Below are positions 1 through 9,637 of a DNA stretch of 64,000 nucleotides, one piece after another; position 1 is the first letter of the stretch; each line of letters begins with the position of its first letter. Below the pieces are notes generated by a model. That model was not told the origin of the DNA. It saw nothing but the letters and a program-made list of their open reading frames with translations, and did no database searches. Source of the DNA: Pseudomonas sp. ERMR1:02 (GTDB lineage: Bacteria; Pseudomonadota; Gammaproteobacteria; Pseudomonadales; Pseudomonadaceae); contig NZ_NKJI01000003.1 of assembly GCF_002277815.1 (NCBI RefSeq), positions 62,001 to 126,000 on the forward strand, written 5' to 3'. Made by a program: the position numbers and the translations under genes.

Positions 1-28
1 CAGGAGATCTGTGGTGCTCACTAATCCT

Positions 29-56
29 CTGTAGGAGCGAGGCTTGCCCGCGAAGC
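29..56. repeat. Single REP element, GTAGGAGCGA family
   Basis: One arm of the common Pseudomonas REP sequence (CTGTAGGAGCGAGGCTTGC and following bases). No inverted partner follows before the 3' end of the MFS gene, so this is a lone REP or the remnant of a REPIN. Confidence 0.8.
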
Positions 57-126
57 TTTTTGTATCAGGCAACGCGATTCAGATCGTTATGCCGCGTTTC
101 CTTCAGGCACAGCACCGCAATCAAAC

Positions 127-1380
127 TCAGCACCGCCGCCCGGACACATACCCGCCGACATAGCTCAAACCACCCATCGCCACCAGTTTCTGCGCGAAGA
201 ACGGCGCCGCCGAAGCGCCGACAATCCCGCCCAGGTTGTAGGCTGCTGACGCGCCGGTATAACGCACATGGGTCGGAAACAGTTCCGGCAGCAGTGCACC
301 CATCGGCGCGAATGTAACGCCCATCAGAAACAGCTCGATGCACAGGAACAGCGCCACGCCCCAGGTCGAGCCTTGGGTCAATAAAGGTTCCATCAGAAAC
401 CCGGACAGAATCGCCAGTACGCCACCAATAATCAGCACTGGTTTACGCCCGTAACGATCACTGGCCCAGGCCGATAGCGGTGTTGCGGCGGCCATGAACA
501 AGACGGCGAAGCACAGCAGGGCGAGGAAGGTTTCGCGGGTGTAGCCGAGCGTCGTCACGCCATAGCTGAGCGAGAACACGGTGGATATGTAGAACAGCGC
601 GTAACACACGACCATCGCGCCGGCACCCAGCAGCACTGGCAGCCAGTATTGGCTGAACAACTCGACCAGCGGAATCTTCACTCGCTCCTCCCGAGCCACG
701 GCATTGGCGAATACCGGCGTTTCGTGAAGCTTGAGGCGAACGTACAGGCCGACCATCACCAGCGCGGCGCTGAGCAGGAACGGAATCCGCCAGCCCCAGG
801 AGCGGAACTGCTCGTCGTTCAGGGTCATTGCCAAAGTCAGGAACAAACCGTTGGCCGCGAGAAAACCAATGGATGGACCGAGCTGCGGGAACATGCCGAA
901 CCAGGCACGTTTGCCCTTGGGTGCGTTCTCCGTGGCCAGCAACGCCGCGCCTCCCCATTCGCCGCCCAGTCCGAGGCCCTGGCCGAAACGCAGTACACAG
1001 AGCAGGATCGGCGCCCAGGCTCCGATGCTGTCGTAACCCGGCAGTACGCCGATCAACGTAGTGCACACGCCCATCAGCAGGAGAGAGGCGACCAGGGTCG
1101 ATTTTCGACCGATGCGGTCGCCAAAGTGACCAAACAGCGCCGAACCCAACGGGCGGGCGAGGAACGCGATGCCGAAGGTGAGGAAGGCCGAAAGCATCTG
1201 CGCCGTGCCGGATGTCTGCGGAAAGAACACCGGACCGATCACCAGCGCCGCGGCGGTGGCATAGACGTAGAAATCGTAGAACTCGATGGCGGTGCCAATA
1301 AAGCTCGCCGTGGCCACGCGCGTGGCGGAGTTCGTTGGTTGCGCAGGTGTGGAGTCGCTGTAAGTCGTGGTGGTCGTCAT
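127..1380 (-). CDS. MFS transporter, metabolite:H+ symporter type, with a 3' frameshift
   Basis: Inner-membrane secondary transporter of the MHS subfamily (ShiA/ProP-like); the substrate cannot be read from sequence. The protein has repeated hydrophobic segments, the inter-helix signature DRIGRKS, and GLGLGGEWGGAA, which is typical of this subfamily. The ATG chosen has AGGG about 8 bases upstream; an in-frame ATG 21 bases further out has a poorer site. The reading frame ends in the unrelated residues GRRC, while the expected last helix and tail (AAVLSLIAVLCLKETRH) continue in another frame to a stop at 65. One extra C in the CCC run at 139-141 would join the two. It is therefore either a real C-terminal frameshift or a sequence error. 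The flanking gene order (MFS, CorC-like, CcsA-like, ffh) resembles P. aeruginosa. Confidence 0.85.
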   Translation of the reverse strand: MTTTTTYSDSTPAQPTNSATRVATASFIGTAIEFYDFYVYATAAALVIGPVFFPQTSGTAQMLSAFLTFGIAFLARPLGSALFGHFGDRIGRKSTLVASLLLMGVCTTLIGVLPGYDSIGAWAPILLCVLRFGQGLGLGGEWGGAALLATENAPKGKRAWFGMFPQLGPSIGFLAANGLFLTLAMTLNDEQFRSWGWRIPFLLSAALVMVGLYVRLKLHETPVFANAVAREERVKIPLVELFSQYWLPVLLGAGAMVVCYALFYISTVFSLSYGVTTLGYTRETFLALLCFAVLFMAAATPLSAWASDRYGRKPVLIIGGVLAILSGFLMEPLLTQGSTWGVALFLCIELFLMGVTFAPMGALLPELFPTHVRYTGASAAYNLGGIVGASAAPFFAQKLVAMGGLSYVGGYVSGRRC

Positions 1381-1548
1381 GCGGTTATCCCTGACAGTCA
1401 TGTGCCCCAGTGGAGCGAATTATTATGGTCGAACACCCAGGGATGTGGGTTTAAAGCGCAGTGCGGGTAGCACGGAGGGAGGGCGGCTTGGGTAAGCGGT
1501 CCGATTATAGGAAGGAGGCTAACGATCAAACAAGGGGGGGCAAACCCA

Positions 1549-1680
1549 TGTAGCAGCTGGCGAAGCCTGCGTCCGGCTGCGAAGCAGTCGTGAATTCAGT
1601 CGATGCGTTCTATCGGGTAGATCGCGCGCACAGGTTTTACGACTGCTTCGCAGCCGGACGCAGGCTTCGCCAGCTGCTAC
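1549..1680. repeat. REPIN, GTAGCAGCTGG family
   Basis: Two inverted arms of about 40 bases (TGTAGCAGCTGGCGAAGCC and its complement, ending CCAGCTGCTAC) enclose a loop of about 50 bases. The right arm abuts the corC-like gene so closely that it supplies that gene's TAG stop. Confidence 0.85.
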
Positions 1681-2915
1681 TTTTGGATGACGGGTACAGG
1701 ATTGGTATGCCAGATCAAAACCCGAGTGACGCGATTGTCTTCTGTTTCAAGAATTTCCAGTCGATAACGGCCGATTTTCAGGCAAACGGCGCTTTCGGGA
1801 ATGGTTTCCAGCGCTTCAGTCACCAGCCCGTTGAGGGTTTTCGGGCCGTCGCTTGGAAGATGCCATCCGAGGCTTTTGTTCAGCTCACGGATCGACGCGG
1901 CACCATCGATCACCAGGCGGCCATCGGCCTGAGGATGGATGTGCGGGTTTTTCAGGCTTTGCTGGCTTTCGAACTCGCCGACGATTTCTTCGAGAATGTC
2001 TTCCAGGGTCACGATTCCGAGCACTTCGCCGTACTCGTCGACCACCATGCCCAAGCGCCGCTGCTGCTTGTGGAAGTTCAGCAGCTGCAGTTGCAATGGG
2101 GTGCTTTCCGGTACGAAGTAGGGCTCGCGACTGGCCGCCAGCAGCGCTTCCAGCGTCAAGCTGCCATCGGGGAGCAAATGGCCGACTTGCCGGGTGTTGA
2201 GCACCGCTTCGACCTGGTTGATATCACTGTGAAACACCGGTAGGCGTGTGCGCTTGTTGTGGCGCAATTGCTCGATGATTTCCTCGATCGGGTCGTCCAG
2301 GTTGATCCCTTCGACTTCACTGCGCGGTACCAGAATGTCGTTGACCGTGATGTTGTCCAGGGCATGGATACCTGGCAGCGAATGCGGGCGGCAGGCGACG
2401 GGCTCGTCATCGTCTTGCCGGTCCTTCGGTGTTTCGTCTTCGCTTTGTTGCACCACTTTGGCTTTGCGGGCGAACGGACGCATCAGCAACTGGCTGATGG
2501 CATTGAGCAGCCAGGCTGCCGGATAGATGATTTTCAAAGGTACGGGAAGCAAGTTGTTGCCCAAGGCCAGGATCGCATCCGGATGGCGGACAGCGAGGGC
2601 GCGCGGCAAATAATCGGCAAACACCAACACAATTGCGCCTGCGCCGAGGCAGGCTACCCACGGTCCGTTTTCGGTCCAGGTGAAAATCGCCAGCAAGGTG
2701 CAGATGACGACCACCAGCGTGCGGCACAGGGTATTGCAGAAGATCAGGCTGTGGATCGGGAAGTTCAGCCGGGCCAGTGGCTTGTCGCTTGAGCGCGAGG
2801 CCGTGCGCTTGGCCAGCAAATGCAGGTGAGCGGATTCAATGGCGCAGAACAGGCCCGACCATAAAATCAGCAGGGCCACTACTGCGATCATCGGCCCTAA
2901 GGGCAAGTCGTCCAT
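1677..2915 (-). CDS. CorC/HlyC-family membrane protein with CNNM and CBS domains
   Basis: 412 residues. The N-terminal DUF21/CNNM membrane domain (about residues 1-180) carries several hydrophobic helices starting with MIAVVALLILWSGLF. A tandem CBS pair follows (about 200-320, with VPRSEVEGINLDD and GMVVDEYGEVLGIVTLEDI), then a C-terminal CorC_HlyC domain. The family is linked to divalent cation (Mg/Co) efflux or tolerance, but the substrate here is unknown. The gene lies 12 bases downstream of the CcsA-like gene on the same strand and is probably co-transcribed with it. Its stop codon TAG is the first base triplet of the adjoining REPIN arm. Confidence 0.88.
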   Translation of the reverse strand: MDDLPLGPMIAVVALLILWSGLFCAIESAHLHLLAKRTASRSSDKPLARLNFPIHSLIFCNTLCRTLVVVICTLLAIFTWTENGPWVACLGAGAIVLVFADYLPRALAVRHPDAILALGNNLLPVPLKIIYPAAWLLNAISQLLMRPFARKAKVVQQSEDETPKDRQDDDEPVACRPHSLPGIHALDNITVNDILVPRSEVEGINLDDPIEEIIEQLRHNKRTRLPVFHSDINQVEAVLNTRQVGHLLPDGSLTLEALLAASREPYFVPESTPLQLQLLNFHKQQRRLGMVVDEYGEVLGIVTLEDILEEIVGEFESQQSLKNPHIHPQADGRLVIDGAASIRELNKSLGWHLPSDGPKTLNGLVTEALETIPESAVCLKIGRYRLEILETEDNRVTRVLIWHTNPVPVIQK

Positions 2916-2927
2916 TAATGCCGCCCG

Positions 2928-3740
2928 TCAGATGTGCAGGATATATTCACGGACCAGCTTGCTGCCGAAATACGCCAGCATCAGCAGGCAGAAACCGGCG
3001 AGGGTCCAGCGAATGGCTTTGTGTCCGCGCCAGCCGAGACGGTTACGGCCCCAGAGCAATACGCTGAAGACGATCCAGGCCAGGCAGGCCAGCAGGGTTT
3101 TGTGCACCAGATGCTGCGCGAACAGGTTGTCGACGAACAGCCAGCCAGAGATCAGCGACATCGACAACAGGGTCCAGCCGGCCCAGAGGAAGCCGAACAG
3201 CAGGCTTTCCATGGTTTGCAGTGGCGGGAAGTTCTTGATCAACCCCGAAGGGTGCTTGTTTTTGAGTTGATGGTCCTGAACCAGCAGCAGCAGGGCCTGG
3301 AACACCGCAATGGTAAACATGCCGTAGGCGAGAATCGACAGCAGGATGTGGGCAAGGATGCCCGGTTCCTCATCGATGATCTGGACGGTGCCGGCGGGGG
3401 CAAATTGCGCCAGCAGCACGGTCGCGGCCCCGAGCGGGAACAGCAATACCAGCAGGTTTTCCACCGGGATCCGCGAGCAGGCCAGCAGGGTCAGGGCGAT
3501 GACCGCTGCGGCAATCAGGCTGGCGGCACTGAAGAAGTCCAGGCCCAGGCCGATCGGCGTCAGCAGGTGCGTGAGCAGGCTGGCGCTGTGGGCCAGCACG
3601 GCAAGCACGCCGAGCGTGACCAGCAGGCGTTTGTTCGCCTTGGCGCCGTTGGCCAGACGAGTGCCTTGATAGAGAGTCGCAGCGGCATATAAAAAGGCGG
3701 CGGCGAGGGAAGTAAGCAAACTCGGTGACAAGGGGAGCAT
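2928..3740 (-). CDS. Cytochrome c assembly (CcsA/CcmC/YpjD-like) membrane protein
   Basis: 270 residues starting MLPLSPSLLTSL, with about eight hydrophobic segments typical of the CcsA/HemX-like heme-handling family. Histidines lie in or next to membrane segments, as in QHLVHKTLLACLAW. In Pseudomonas this conserved protein is encoded divergently from ffh; its exact role is not settled. The frame stays open upstream to 3914, but the ATG at 3740 has AGGA 6-7 bases upstream and begins at the natural hydrophobic N-terminus, so I chose it. The gene probably forms an operon with the CorC-like gene downstream. Confidence 0.85.
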   Translation of the reverse strand: MLPLSPSLLTSLAAAFLYAAATLYQGTRLANGAKANKRLLVTLGVLAVLAHSASLLTHLLTPIGLGLDFFSAASLIAAAVIALTLLACSRIPVENLLVLLFPLGAATVLLAQFAPAGTVQIIDEEPGILAHILLSILAYGMFTIAVFQALLLLVQDHQLKNKHPSGLIKNFPPLQTMESLLFGFLWAGWTLLSMSLISGWLFVDNLFAQHLVHKTLLACLAWIVFSVLLWGRNRLGWRGHKAIRWTLAGFCLLMLAYFGSKLVREYILHI

Positions 3741-3847
3741 AAGTCCTGTTAGGCAAGCCCGAAAGGCGCTGAGTTTGGCATAGAACCCACACGGCACGAA
3801 AGACCAGACAAGCTGACGGCGAGGTGTCCGCCAGACGCAGTCTTCGC

Positions 3848-3853
3848 TATAAT
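3848..3853 (+). promoter_or_regulatory. Candidate -10 box for ffh
   Basis: A perfect TATAAT lies about 98 bases upstream of the ffh start, in the divergent spacer. No convincing -35 hexamer is visible 16-18 bases upstream, so this is a weak call. Confidence 0.35.
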
Positions 3854-3950
3854 CCGCGACCTGCCCACGCCGCAGGCTCGCCGAACACATGTTTAGTCCG
3901 GTCCGGGCCGCCATTATCCCGGTCTACACAGGGCCTGAAAGGATCGCGCA

Positions 3951-5327
<1,377 letters not shown>

Positions 5328-5333
5328 AGAATC

Positions 5334-5357
5334 CGCGCCGGTCATCGCACCGGCGCA
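5334..5357 (+). terminator. Inverted repeat downstream of ffh
   Basis: GCGCCGGT and ACCGGCGC form a perfect 8-bp stem with a short loop just after the ffh stop. There is no T-run after it, so termination is only a possibility. Confidence 0.4.
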
Positions 5358-5477
5358 GACCCGCAAGGAAGCGGGATCTCCAGCAAACCCGCACTTGGCG
5401 GGAGCTGACCGGCCGTTTTCAACGACGGCTCTATAGCAAATCTGCATGGCGTCCGATAGGCCGCCGGAAAAAGTCAT

Positions 5478-5505
5478 TTGCAAAAGTCCGGATATTCCTT
5501 AGAAT
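5478..5505 (+). promoter_or_regulatory. Sigma70 promoter of the rpsP-rimM-trmD-rplS operon
   Basis: TTGCAA at 5478-5483 and TAGAAT at 5500-5505 are separated by 16 bases. They lie about 75 bases upstream of the rpsP start in a 250-base gap after ffh. The match and position are good for a vegetative promoter driving the ribosomal operon. Confidence 0.65.
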
Positions 5506-5577
5506 ATGCGGCCTTTCGGGCACCTATGCCCGCTGTGCCTTTAGATTTGCAGCACCGACTACAGGAACGATGTTCAC

Positions 5578-5829
5578 ATGCTAACAATCCGTCTTGCCCT
5601 TGGCGGCTCCAAAAAGCGCCCGTTTTACCACTTGACCGTAACCGACAGCCGCAACCCGCGCGACGGTTCGCACAAGGAACAGGTTGGTTTCTTCAACCCT
5701 GTTGCTCGTGGTCAAGAAGTCCGTCTGTCCGTGAACCAAGAGCGCGTAGCCTACTGGCTGAGCGTTGGTGCACAACCTTCTGAGCGCGTTGCTCAGTTGT
5801 TGAAGGACGCTGCTAAGGCTGCGGCCTGA
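5578..5829 (+). CDS. rpsP: 30S ribosomal protein S16
   Basis: 83 residues beginning [19 protein letters not shown], the highly conserved N-terminus of bS16, a component needed for 30S assembly. The ATG is preceded by CAGGAACG. First gene of the conserved rpsP-rimM-trmD-rplS operon; it stops 5 bases before rimM, so translation is likely coupled. Confidence 0.98.
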   Translation: MLTIRLALGGSKKRPFYHLTVTDSRNPRDGSHKEQVGFFNPVARGQEVRLSVNQERVAYWLSVGAQPSERVAQLLKDAAKAAA

Positions 5830-5834
5830 GCAAT

Positions 5835-6371
5835 ATGAACGCGACGCCAGCTGTTGCTGATGATTTGATCGTTATCGGCAAAATTTATTCTGTTCATGGC
5901 GTTCGCGGCGAAGTGAAGGTGTATTCCTTTACTGATCCAATCAAGAACCTGCTGGACTACAAAACCTGGACGCTCAAGCGTGACGGCAATGTAAAGCAGG
6001 TAGAGCTGGTCAGCGGACGCGGGAATGACAAGTTCCTGGTCGCAAAGCTCAAGGATCTCGATGATCGTGAAGAAGCTCGTCTTCTGGCCGGTTATGAGAT
6101 CTGCGTGCCGCGCAACCTGTTCCCTGAACTGACCGACGGCGAGTACTACTGGTACCAGCTGGAAGGTCTGAAGGTTATTGATCAACTTGGGCAATTGCTC
6201 GGGAAAATCGATCATCTTCTGGAAACCGGCGCCAATGATGTAATGGTGGTCAAGCCTTGCGCTGGCAGCCTGGATGATCGCGAACGCCTGTTGCCCTATA
6301 CGGAGCAATGCGTGTTGGCTGTCGACTTGGTCGCAGGCGAGATGAAGGTGGATTGGGATGCGGATTTCTAA
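5835..6371 (+). CDS. rimM: Ribosome maturation factor RimM
   Basis: 178 residues. The N-terminal RimM beta-barrel ([17 protein letters not shown]) is followed by a PRC-barrel region with the conserved [12 protein letters not shown]. RimM binds S19 and assists maturation of the 3' domain of the 30S subunit. The Shine-Dalgarno sequence is weak, which fits translational coupling to rpsP ending just upstream. trmD begins 2 bases after its stop. Confidence 0.97.
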   Translation: MNATPAVADDLIVIGKIYSVHGVRGEVKVYSFTDPIKNLLDYKTWTLKRDGNVKQVELVSGRGNDKFLVAKLKDLDDREEARLLAGYEICVPRNLFPELTDGEYYWYQLEGLKVIDQLGQLLGKIDHLLETGANDVMVVKPCAGSLDDRERLLPYTEQCVLAVDLVAGEMKVDWDADF

Positions 6372-6373
6372 GC

Positions 6374-7126
6374 GTGGCTAACTTGCGCGTAGAAGTGATC
6401 AGTTTGTTTCCCGAGATGTTCTCCGCCATCAGCGAGTACGGCATCACCAGTCGGGCGGTGAAACAGGGGCTCTTGCAGCTCACTTGTTGGAATCCGCGAG
6501 ACTACACGACGGATCGACATCACACTGTGGATGATCGCCCATTTGGCGGTGGTCCGGGCATGGTGATGAAGATCAAGCCCCTGGAAGATGCTCTGGTTCA
6601 GGCCAAGGCAGTCGCCGGGGAGGGCGCGAAGGTGATTTACCTGTCGCCCCAAGGCCGTCAACTGACTCAGTCGGCGGTACGCGAGTTGGCGAATCTGGAT
6701 GCATTGATCCTGATTGCCGGCCGCTATGAAGGCATTGACGAGCGCTTTATAGATGCTCATGTCGATGAAGAGTGGTCGATTGGCGACTATGTACTGTCTG
6801 GCGGCGAGCTGCCGGCGATGGTCCTGATCGATGCGGTTACACGACTGCTGCCTGGAGCTTTAGGGCATGCGGACTCCGCCGAGGAAGATTCCTTTACGGA
6901 TGGTTTGCTGGATTGCCCGCACTACACCCGACCGGAGGTGTATGCGGATCAGCGTGTTCCCGACGTATTGCTAAGTGGCAATCACGCGCACATCCGGCGT
7001 TGGCGTTTAAAGCAGTCCCTTGGTCGGACCTTTGAACGACGCGTCGATCTTCTGGAAAGCCGCTCGCTTTCTGGAGAAGAGAAGAAGCTGCTCGAGGAAT
7101 ACATCCGCGAGCGGGACGATAGTTAA
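6374..7126 (+). CDS. trmD: tRNA (guanine-N1)-methyltransferase TrmD
   Basis: 250 residues from a GTG start. This SPOUT-class enzyme makes m1G37 in tRNAs and thereby prevents +1 frameshifting. The N-terminus [13 protein letters not shown] and the AdoMet knot segment [17 protein letters not shown] are clear. The frame is open further upstream into rimM, but the conserved protein begins only at the GTG two bases after the rimM stop, so I set the start there. Essential housekeeping gene. Confidence 0.96.
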   Translation: MANLRVEVISLFPEMFSAISEYGITSRAVKQGLLQLTCWNPRDYTTDRHHTVDDRPFGGGPGMVMKIKPLEDALVQAKAVAGEGAKVIYLSPQGRQLTQSAVRELANLDALILIAGRYEGIDERFIDAHVDEEWSIGDYVLSGGELPAMVLIDAVTRLLPGALGHADSAEEDSFTDGLLDCPHYTRPEVYADQRVPDVLLSGNHAHIRRWRLKQSLGRTFERRVDLLESRSLSGEEKKLLEEYIRERDDS

Positions 7127-7171
7127 CAACGTATCGATGGTAGATCCGACGATTTACCTTAGGAGCACAGC

Positions 7172-7522
7172 ATGACTAACAAAATCATCCTTGCACTCGA
7201 AGCAGAGCAGATGACCAAAGAGATCCCTACCTTTGCCCCGGGCGACACCATTGTCGTTCAGGTGAAAGTGAAGGAAGGCGACCGTTCGCGTCTGCAAGCG
7301 TTCGAAGGTGTTGTTATCGCCAAGCGTAACCGCGGCGTAAACAGTGCATTCACCGTTCGTAAAATCTCCAACGGTGTTGGCGTAGAACGTACTTTCCAGA
7401 CCTACAGCCCGCAAATCGACAGCATGGCCGTTAAGCGTCGCGGTGACGTGCGTAAAGCCAAGCTGTACTACCTGCGTGACCTGTCTGGTAAAGCAGCTCG
7501 CATCAAGGAAAAACTGGCTTAA
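7172..7522 (+). CDS. rplS: 50S ribosomal protein L19
   Basis: 116 residues beginning [14 protein letters not shown], with the conserved [20 protein letters not shown]. bL19 sits at the 30S-50S interface. TAGGAG precedes the ATG at good spacing. Last gene of the operon, followed by a strong hairpin terminator. Confidence 0.98.
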
Positions 7523-7538
7523 GTCCAGCTTCCGATGC

Positions 7539-7570
7539 AGAAAAAAGCAGCCTACGGGCTGCTTTTTTGT
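7539..7570 (+). terminator. Rho-independent terminator after rplS
   Basis: AAAAAAGCAGCC and GGCTGCTTTTTT form a stem with a short TACG loop and end in a T-run. This closes the rpsP operon. Confidence 0.9.
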
Positions 7571-7619
7571 TGCCCGCGATTTATCTTCCTTGGCCGTAAT
7601 CGGTCTTGCCTGAGCCTTT

Positions 7620-8516
7620 ATGCCCGCCATTGATCATCCACTGATAGACCAATTCCTCGACGCCCTGTGGCTGGAGAAAGGTCTTTCCGATAACACTCGC
7701 GATGCCTATCGCAGCGACCTCGCGCTGTTCAACGGCTGGTTGCAGGAGAAAGGCCTGGAACTGGCCAACGCTGGCCGGGAGTTGATCCTCGATCATTTGG
7801 CCTGGCGTGTGGAGCAAAACTACAAACCTCGTTCAACCGCGCGATTTCTCTCTGGCGTGCGGGGTTTCTACCGCTATTTGCTGCGGGAAAAGTTGATCGC
7901 TGTCGATCCGACCCTTCGCATTGATATGCCGCAGCTCGGCAGGCCTTTGCCTAAATCCATGTCGGAAGCGGATGTGGAAGCGCTACTTAAAGCGCCTGAT
8001 TTAAGCGAAGCGATTGGCCAGCGCGATCGGGCCATGCTTGAGGTGTTGTACGCCTGCGGCCTGCGGGTGACGGAACTGATCAGCCTGACACTGGAGCAGG
8101 TCAACCTGCGCCAGGGTGTGCTGCGGGTGATGGGCAAAGGCAGCAAGGAGCGGCTGGTGCCGATGGGCGAGGAGGCGATTGTCTGGGTCGAGCGATATCT
8201 GCGCGATGGCCGTGGCGAGATGCTCGGCGGGCGTCCAAGTGACGTGTTGTTTCCCAGCCTGCGCGGCGAGCAGATGACTCGCCAGACTTTCTGGCACCGG
8301 ATCAAGCATCAGGCCAAAGTTGCTGGGATCGGCAAGTCGCTGTCGCCACACACTTTGCGCCATGCGTTCGCCACGCACCTGCTCAACCATGGTGCTGACT
8401 TGCGGGTGGTGCAGATGCTGCTGGGCCACAGTGACTTGTCCACCACCCAGATTTACACCCATGTAGCCCGGGCGCGCTTGCAAGACCTGCACGCCAAACA
8501 CCACCCGCGTGGCTGA
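7620..8516 (+). CDS. xerD: Site-specific tyrosine recombinase XerD
   Basis: Resolves chromosome dimers at dif together with XerC and FtsK. 298 residues: an N-terminal SAM-like core-binding domain (about 1-100) and a C-terminal catalytic domain. All catalytic residues are visible: Arg149, Lys173, His244, Arg247, His270 and the nucleophile Tyr279 (QIYTH). No mobile-element genes are nearby, and in Pseudomonas xerD normally precedes dsbC and hom, so this is the housekeeping XerD rather than an element integrase. Confidence 0.96.
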   Translation: MPAIDHPLIDQFLDALWLEKGLSDNTRDAYRSDLALFNGWLQEKGLELANAGRELILDHLAWRVEQNYKPRSTARFLSGVRGFYRYLLREKLIAVDPTLRIDMPQLGRPLPKSMSEADVEALLKAPDLSEAIGQRDRAMLEVLYACGLRVTELISLTLEQVNLRQGVLRVMGKGSKERLVPMGEEAIVWVERYLRDGRGEMLGGRPSDVLFPSLRGEQMTRQTFWHRIKHQAKVAGIGKSLSPHTLRHAFATHLLNHGADLRVVQMLLGHSDLSTTQIYTHVARARLQDLHAKHHPRG

Positions 8517-8525
8517 CTGCGATCC

Positions 8526-8627
8526 CTGTAGGAGCGAGCTCGCTCGCGATGATCTCAAGGGCAACGCGTTAAATCAGTCAGCCCGCGTCATCGTTAACCA
8601 CCATCGCGAGCAAGCTTGCTCCTACAG
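8526..8627. repeat. REPIN, GTAGGAGCGA family
   Basis: Inverted arms CTGTAGGAGCGAGCTCGC and GCAAGCTTGCTCCTACAG flank a loop of about 50 bases in the gap between xerD and dsbC. Confidence 0.88.
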
Positions 8628-8773
8628 GCTCTGCGCAATGCCTTGCATCACCCGCATTCGGCCCCACGAGCCTTATGTGGTAGGCTTTGCCGGTTTGCAC
8701 GATGGGCGGTTGTGACCCGGTGTTTCGGTACCGGCGTTCTGATCGTCCCATTTGTCCGCCTTCAGGAGTTCTC

Positions 8774-9505
8774 ATGCGTCTGACCCAGATATTTGCCGCC
8801 GCCGCCATTGCGTTGGTCAGCACCTTTGCCGTCGCCGATGACGCGGCCGACAAAGCCATCCGTAAAAGCCTGGAAAACCTCCAGCTTGAAGTGCCGGTAG
8901 AAACCATCACCGCCAGTCCGCTGCCCGGCCTTTACGAAGTCAGGCTCAAGGGCAGCCGCGTGCTGTACGCCAGTGCCGACGGCCAATTCGTGGTTCAGGG
9001 CTATATGTACCAGCTCAAGGACGGCAAGCCGGTCAACCTGACCGAGAAGACGGAACGTCTGGGTGTCTCCAAACTGATCAACGAGATTCCGCTCGCTGAA
9101 ACCGTGGTTTACCCGGCTATCGGCGAAACTAAATCGCACATCACCGTGTTCACCGACACCACCTGCCCGTACTGCCACAAACTGCACGCTGAAGTGCCCG
9201 AGCTGAACAAGCGCGGCATCGAAGTGCGTTATGTGGCGTTCCCGCGCCAGGGTCTGGGTTCGCCAGGTGACGAGCAACTGCAAGCGGTGTGGTGCTCGAA
9301 AGACAAGAAAGCGGCCATGGACCAGATGGTCGATGGCAAGGAAATCAAGGCCGCCAAGTGCGATAACCCGGTTTCCAAACAGTTCGCCCTCGGCCAGTCG
9401 ATTGGCGTGAATGGCACACCGGCCATCGTTTTGGCTGATGGTCAGGTCATTCCGGGCTACCAGCCTGCGCCACAAGTCGCCAAACTGGCGCTGGGCGCGA
9501 AGTAA
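8774..9505 (+). CDS. dsbC: Periplasmic thiol:disulfide isomerase DsbC
   Basis: 243 residues. A clear Sec signal peptide (MRLTQIFAAAAIALVSTFAVA, probable cut after residue 21) precedes an N-terminal dimerisation domain and a thioredoxin-fold domain with active site CPYC at 131-134. A second cysteine pair lies near VWCSKD and AKCDNP, as in DsbC. It reshuffles wrong disulfides in the periplasm and is kept reduced by DsbD. The ATG at 8774 has CAGGAG at good spacing; the longer upstream frame lacks support. Confidence 0.95.
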   Translation: MRLTQIFAAAAIALVSTFAVADDAADKAIRKSLENLQLEVPVETITASPLPGLYEVRLKGSRVLYASADGQFVVQGYMYQLKDGKPVNLTEKTERLGVSKLINEIPLAETVVYPAIGETKSHITVFTDTTCPYCHKLHAEVPELNKRGIEVRYVAFPRQGLGSPGDEQLQAVWCSKDKKAAMDQMVDGKEIKAAKCDNPVSKQFALGQSIGVNGTPAIVLADGQVIPGYQPAPQVAKLALGAK

Positions 9506-9637
9506 ATTCGCATCGTCACGGCAAGCCTTGACGATCATGGTCCGGCAGCGACATCGCCGGGCCATTAATAGAGAGCCGCGAACATGCGGTTGTTTTCACG
9601 GCCGGCCTTGAGTCGGCCGTTTTATGGGGAGTTCACA

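Noticed and set aside
6308..6373. Longer trmD starting inside rimM
   Set aside because: The extra N-terminus has no conservation, and the GTG after rimM starts exactly at the family N-terminus.
7620..8516. XerD-like gene as a phage or island integrase
   Set aside because: Its place before dsbC and hom and its close fit to housekeeping XerD argue for the chromosomal enzyme.
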